Assembly (NCBI GenBank): GCA_036258055.1
Contig: DATAEK010000099.1
Span: forward strand, 1-23,309
Direction: 5' to 3'
Length of the DNA stretch: 23,309 bases
Source: DATAEK01 sp036258055
Lineage (GTDB): Bacteria > Acidobacteriota > Vicinamibacteria > Vicinamibacterales > 2-12-FULL-66-21
Under the pieces are notes generated by a model that was given only the letters and a program-made list of their open reading frames with translations, was not told the origin of the DNA and ran no database searches. Of this stretch, positions 22,701 through 23,309 are shown in pieces. A program made the position numbers and the translations under genes. The first letter of the stretch is position 1; each line of letters starts with the position of its first letter.

Positions 22701-23309
22701 ATGACGACCTTCCTTCGAGTTCTCGCCTGCTGCCTGTTGCTCAGCCCCTCTCTTGCAAGCGGGCAATCAGCGGATTCAACACTCACCGGTACCGTAAAAG
22801 ATGCCAGTGGCGCAGTGATGCCGGGAGCGACGATCACGGTTCGAAACCGGAGCACCAATGAGAGTCGGACCGCAGTGTCCAGCGTCGAGGGCCTCTATCG
22901 CGTGACGAACCTGCCGCGCGGCACTTACGACGTCAAGGCCGAACTCCAGGGCTTTCAGACCGTGACGCAAACCAACGTCCTTTTGACGGTGGGCGAAACC
23001 GTTCGGCTCGACTTCGCGATGCCCGTTGGTGGACTCAACGAGACCGTGAGCGTGGTTTCACAGGCAACTCTGGTCAACACCGAAGAAGGACGGCTCTCGA
23101 ACCTCGTCGACGAGAAGCGTGTCAGCGAGCTCCCGCTCAACGGTCGGAACGTCTTTCAGCTGATGGAGCTGCAGCCCGGCGCCACCGGCAATCCCGGCAA
23201 CGCCGTGCTCGGCGGCTCGGCCGGTGGCACCTCGGCGTTCGTCAACGGTCAGCGCAACCGCGCCAACAACTTCCTGCTCGACGGCACCGACAACAACGAT
23301 CAGTTCACG
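22701..23309 (+). CDS. Oar-like TonB-dependent receptor, N-terminal part (cut by window end)
   Basis: The frame opens at ATG 22701, preceded by GGAGG 5 nt upstream, and is still open at the window edge (203 codons seen). It encodes a signal peptide (MTTFLRVLACCLLLSPSLASGQ), a carboxypeptidase-regulatory-like domain (about 26-110: STLTGTVKDASGAVMPGATITV, GLYRVTNLPRGTYDV) and the first part of a plug (VSELPLNGRNVFQLMELQPGA, NNFLLDGTDNNDQFT). The architecture matches the receptor at 17903-21181, but the sequences are clearly diverged, so they are paralogues rather than a recent copy. The ligand is unknown. Confidence 0.93.
   Translation, partial: MTTFLRVLACCLLLSPSLASGQSADSTLTGTVKDASGAVMPGATITVRNRSTNESRTAVSSVEGLYRVTNLPRGTYDVKAELQGFQTVTQTNVLLTVGETVRLDFAMPVGGLNETVSVVSQATLVNTEEGRLSNLVDEKRVSELPLNGRNVFQLMELQPGATGNPGNAVLGGSAGGTSAFVNGQRNRANNFLLDGTDNNDQFT

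Overview
The window looks like chromosomal DNA of a high-GC, Gram-negative bacterium, most likely an Acidobacteriota of the Vicinamibacteria type. This is an inference from gene families and base composition. The indicators are two Oar-like TonB-dependent receptors with N-terminal carboxypeptidase-regulatory-like domains, a duplicated MacB/FtsX-type 'ADOP' permease, a secreted PQQ-type sugar dehydrogenase with Cys/Trp-rich tail repeats, and a large secreted PIG-L protein. No rRNA, tRNA or CRISPR array was seen.

Layout. (1) 49-4105, plus strand: a secreted, C-terminally anchored protein with 14 PASTA domains, followed 4 nt later by an unrecognised 198-aa protein. (2) 4120-9092, minus strand: a PIG-L/GATase-like secreted protein, a PQQ-type sugar dehydrogenase with three NWVCVNGGW-type tail repeats, and a small double-CXXC protein. 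They read in that order and are closely spaced. (3) 9148-10574: a complete insertion sequence of about 1.43 kb with a DDE transposase of the ISNCY/IS1202-like type. It is bounded by an exact 17-bp direct repeat and sits in what was a 99-bp divergent intergenic region. (4) 10636-14158, plus strand: three genes that overlap by 4 nt at each junction, namely a PfkB sugar kinase, a GH4 NAD-dependent glycosidase and an APC-type permease. This is apparently a sugar or glycoside uptake and catabolic operon. (5) 14348-17236, plus strand: a small membrane protein and an ADOP permease. (6) 17237-17902: a non-coding region of about 670 bp made of duplicated palindromic units and a ~19-bp tandem repeat. 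(7) 17903-22530, minus strand: a TPR/gluzincin peptidase gene followed by a TonB-dependent receptor. (8) 22701 to the window end, plus strand: the start of a second TonB-dependent receptor, divergent from the peptidase gene.

How it fits together. The TonB receptors, secreted sugar dehydrogenase, PIG-L deacetylase and the kinase/GH4/permease operon fit a heterotrophic, carbohydrate-scavenging life. The most distinctive items are the PASTA array (a young block of six 198-bp repeats, and an older block with paired cysteines), the three-fold C-terminal repeat on the sugar dehydrogenase, the IS that has separated two divergent genes from their old upstream DNA, the non-PTS GH4 operon, and the palindromic intergenic mosaic. 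No clear defence system or phage module was found. The strongest candidates for undescribed biology are the PASTA/198-aa pair and the NWVCVNGGW tail.
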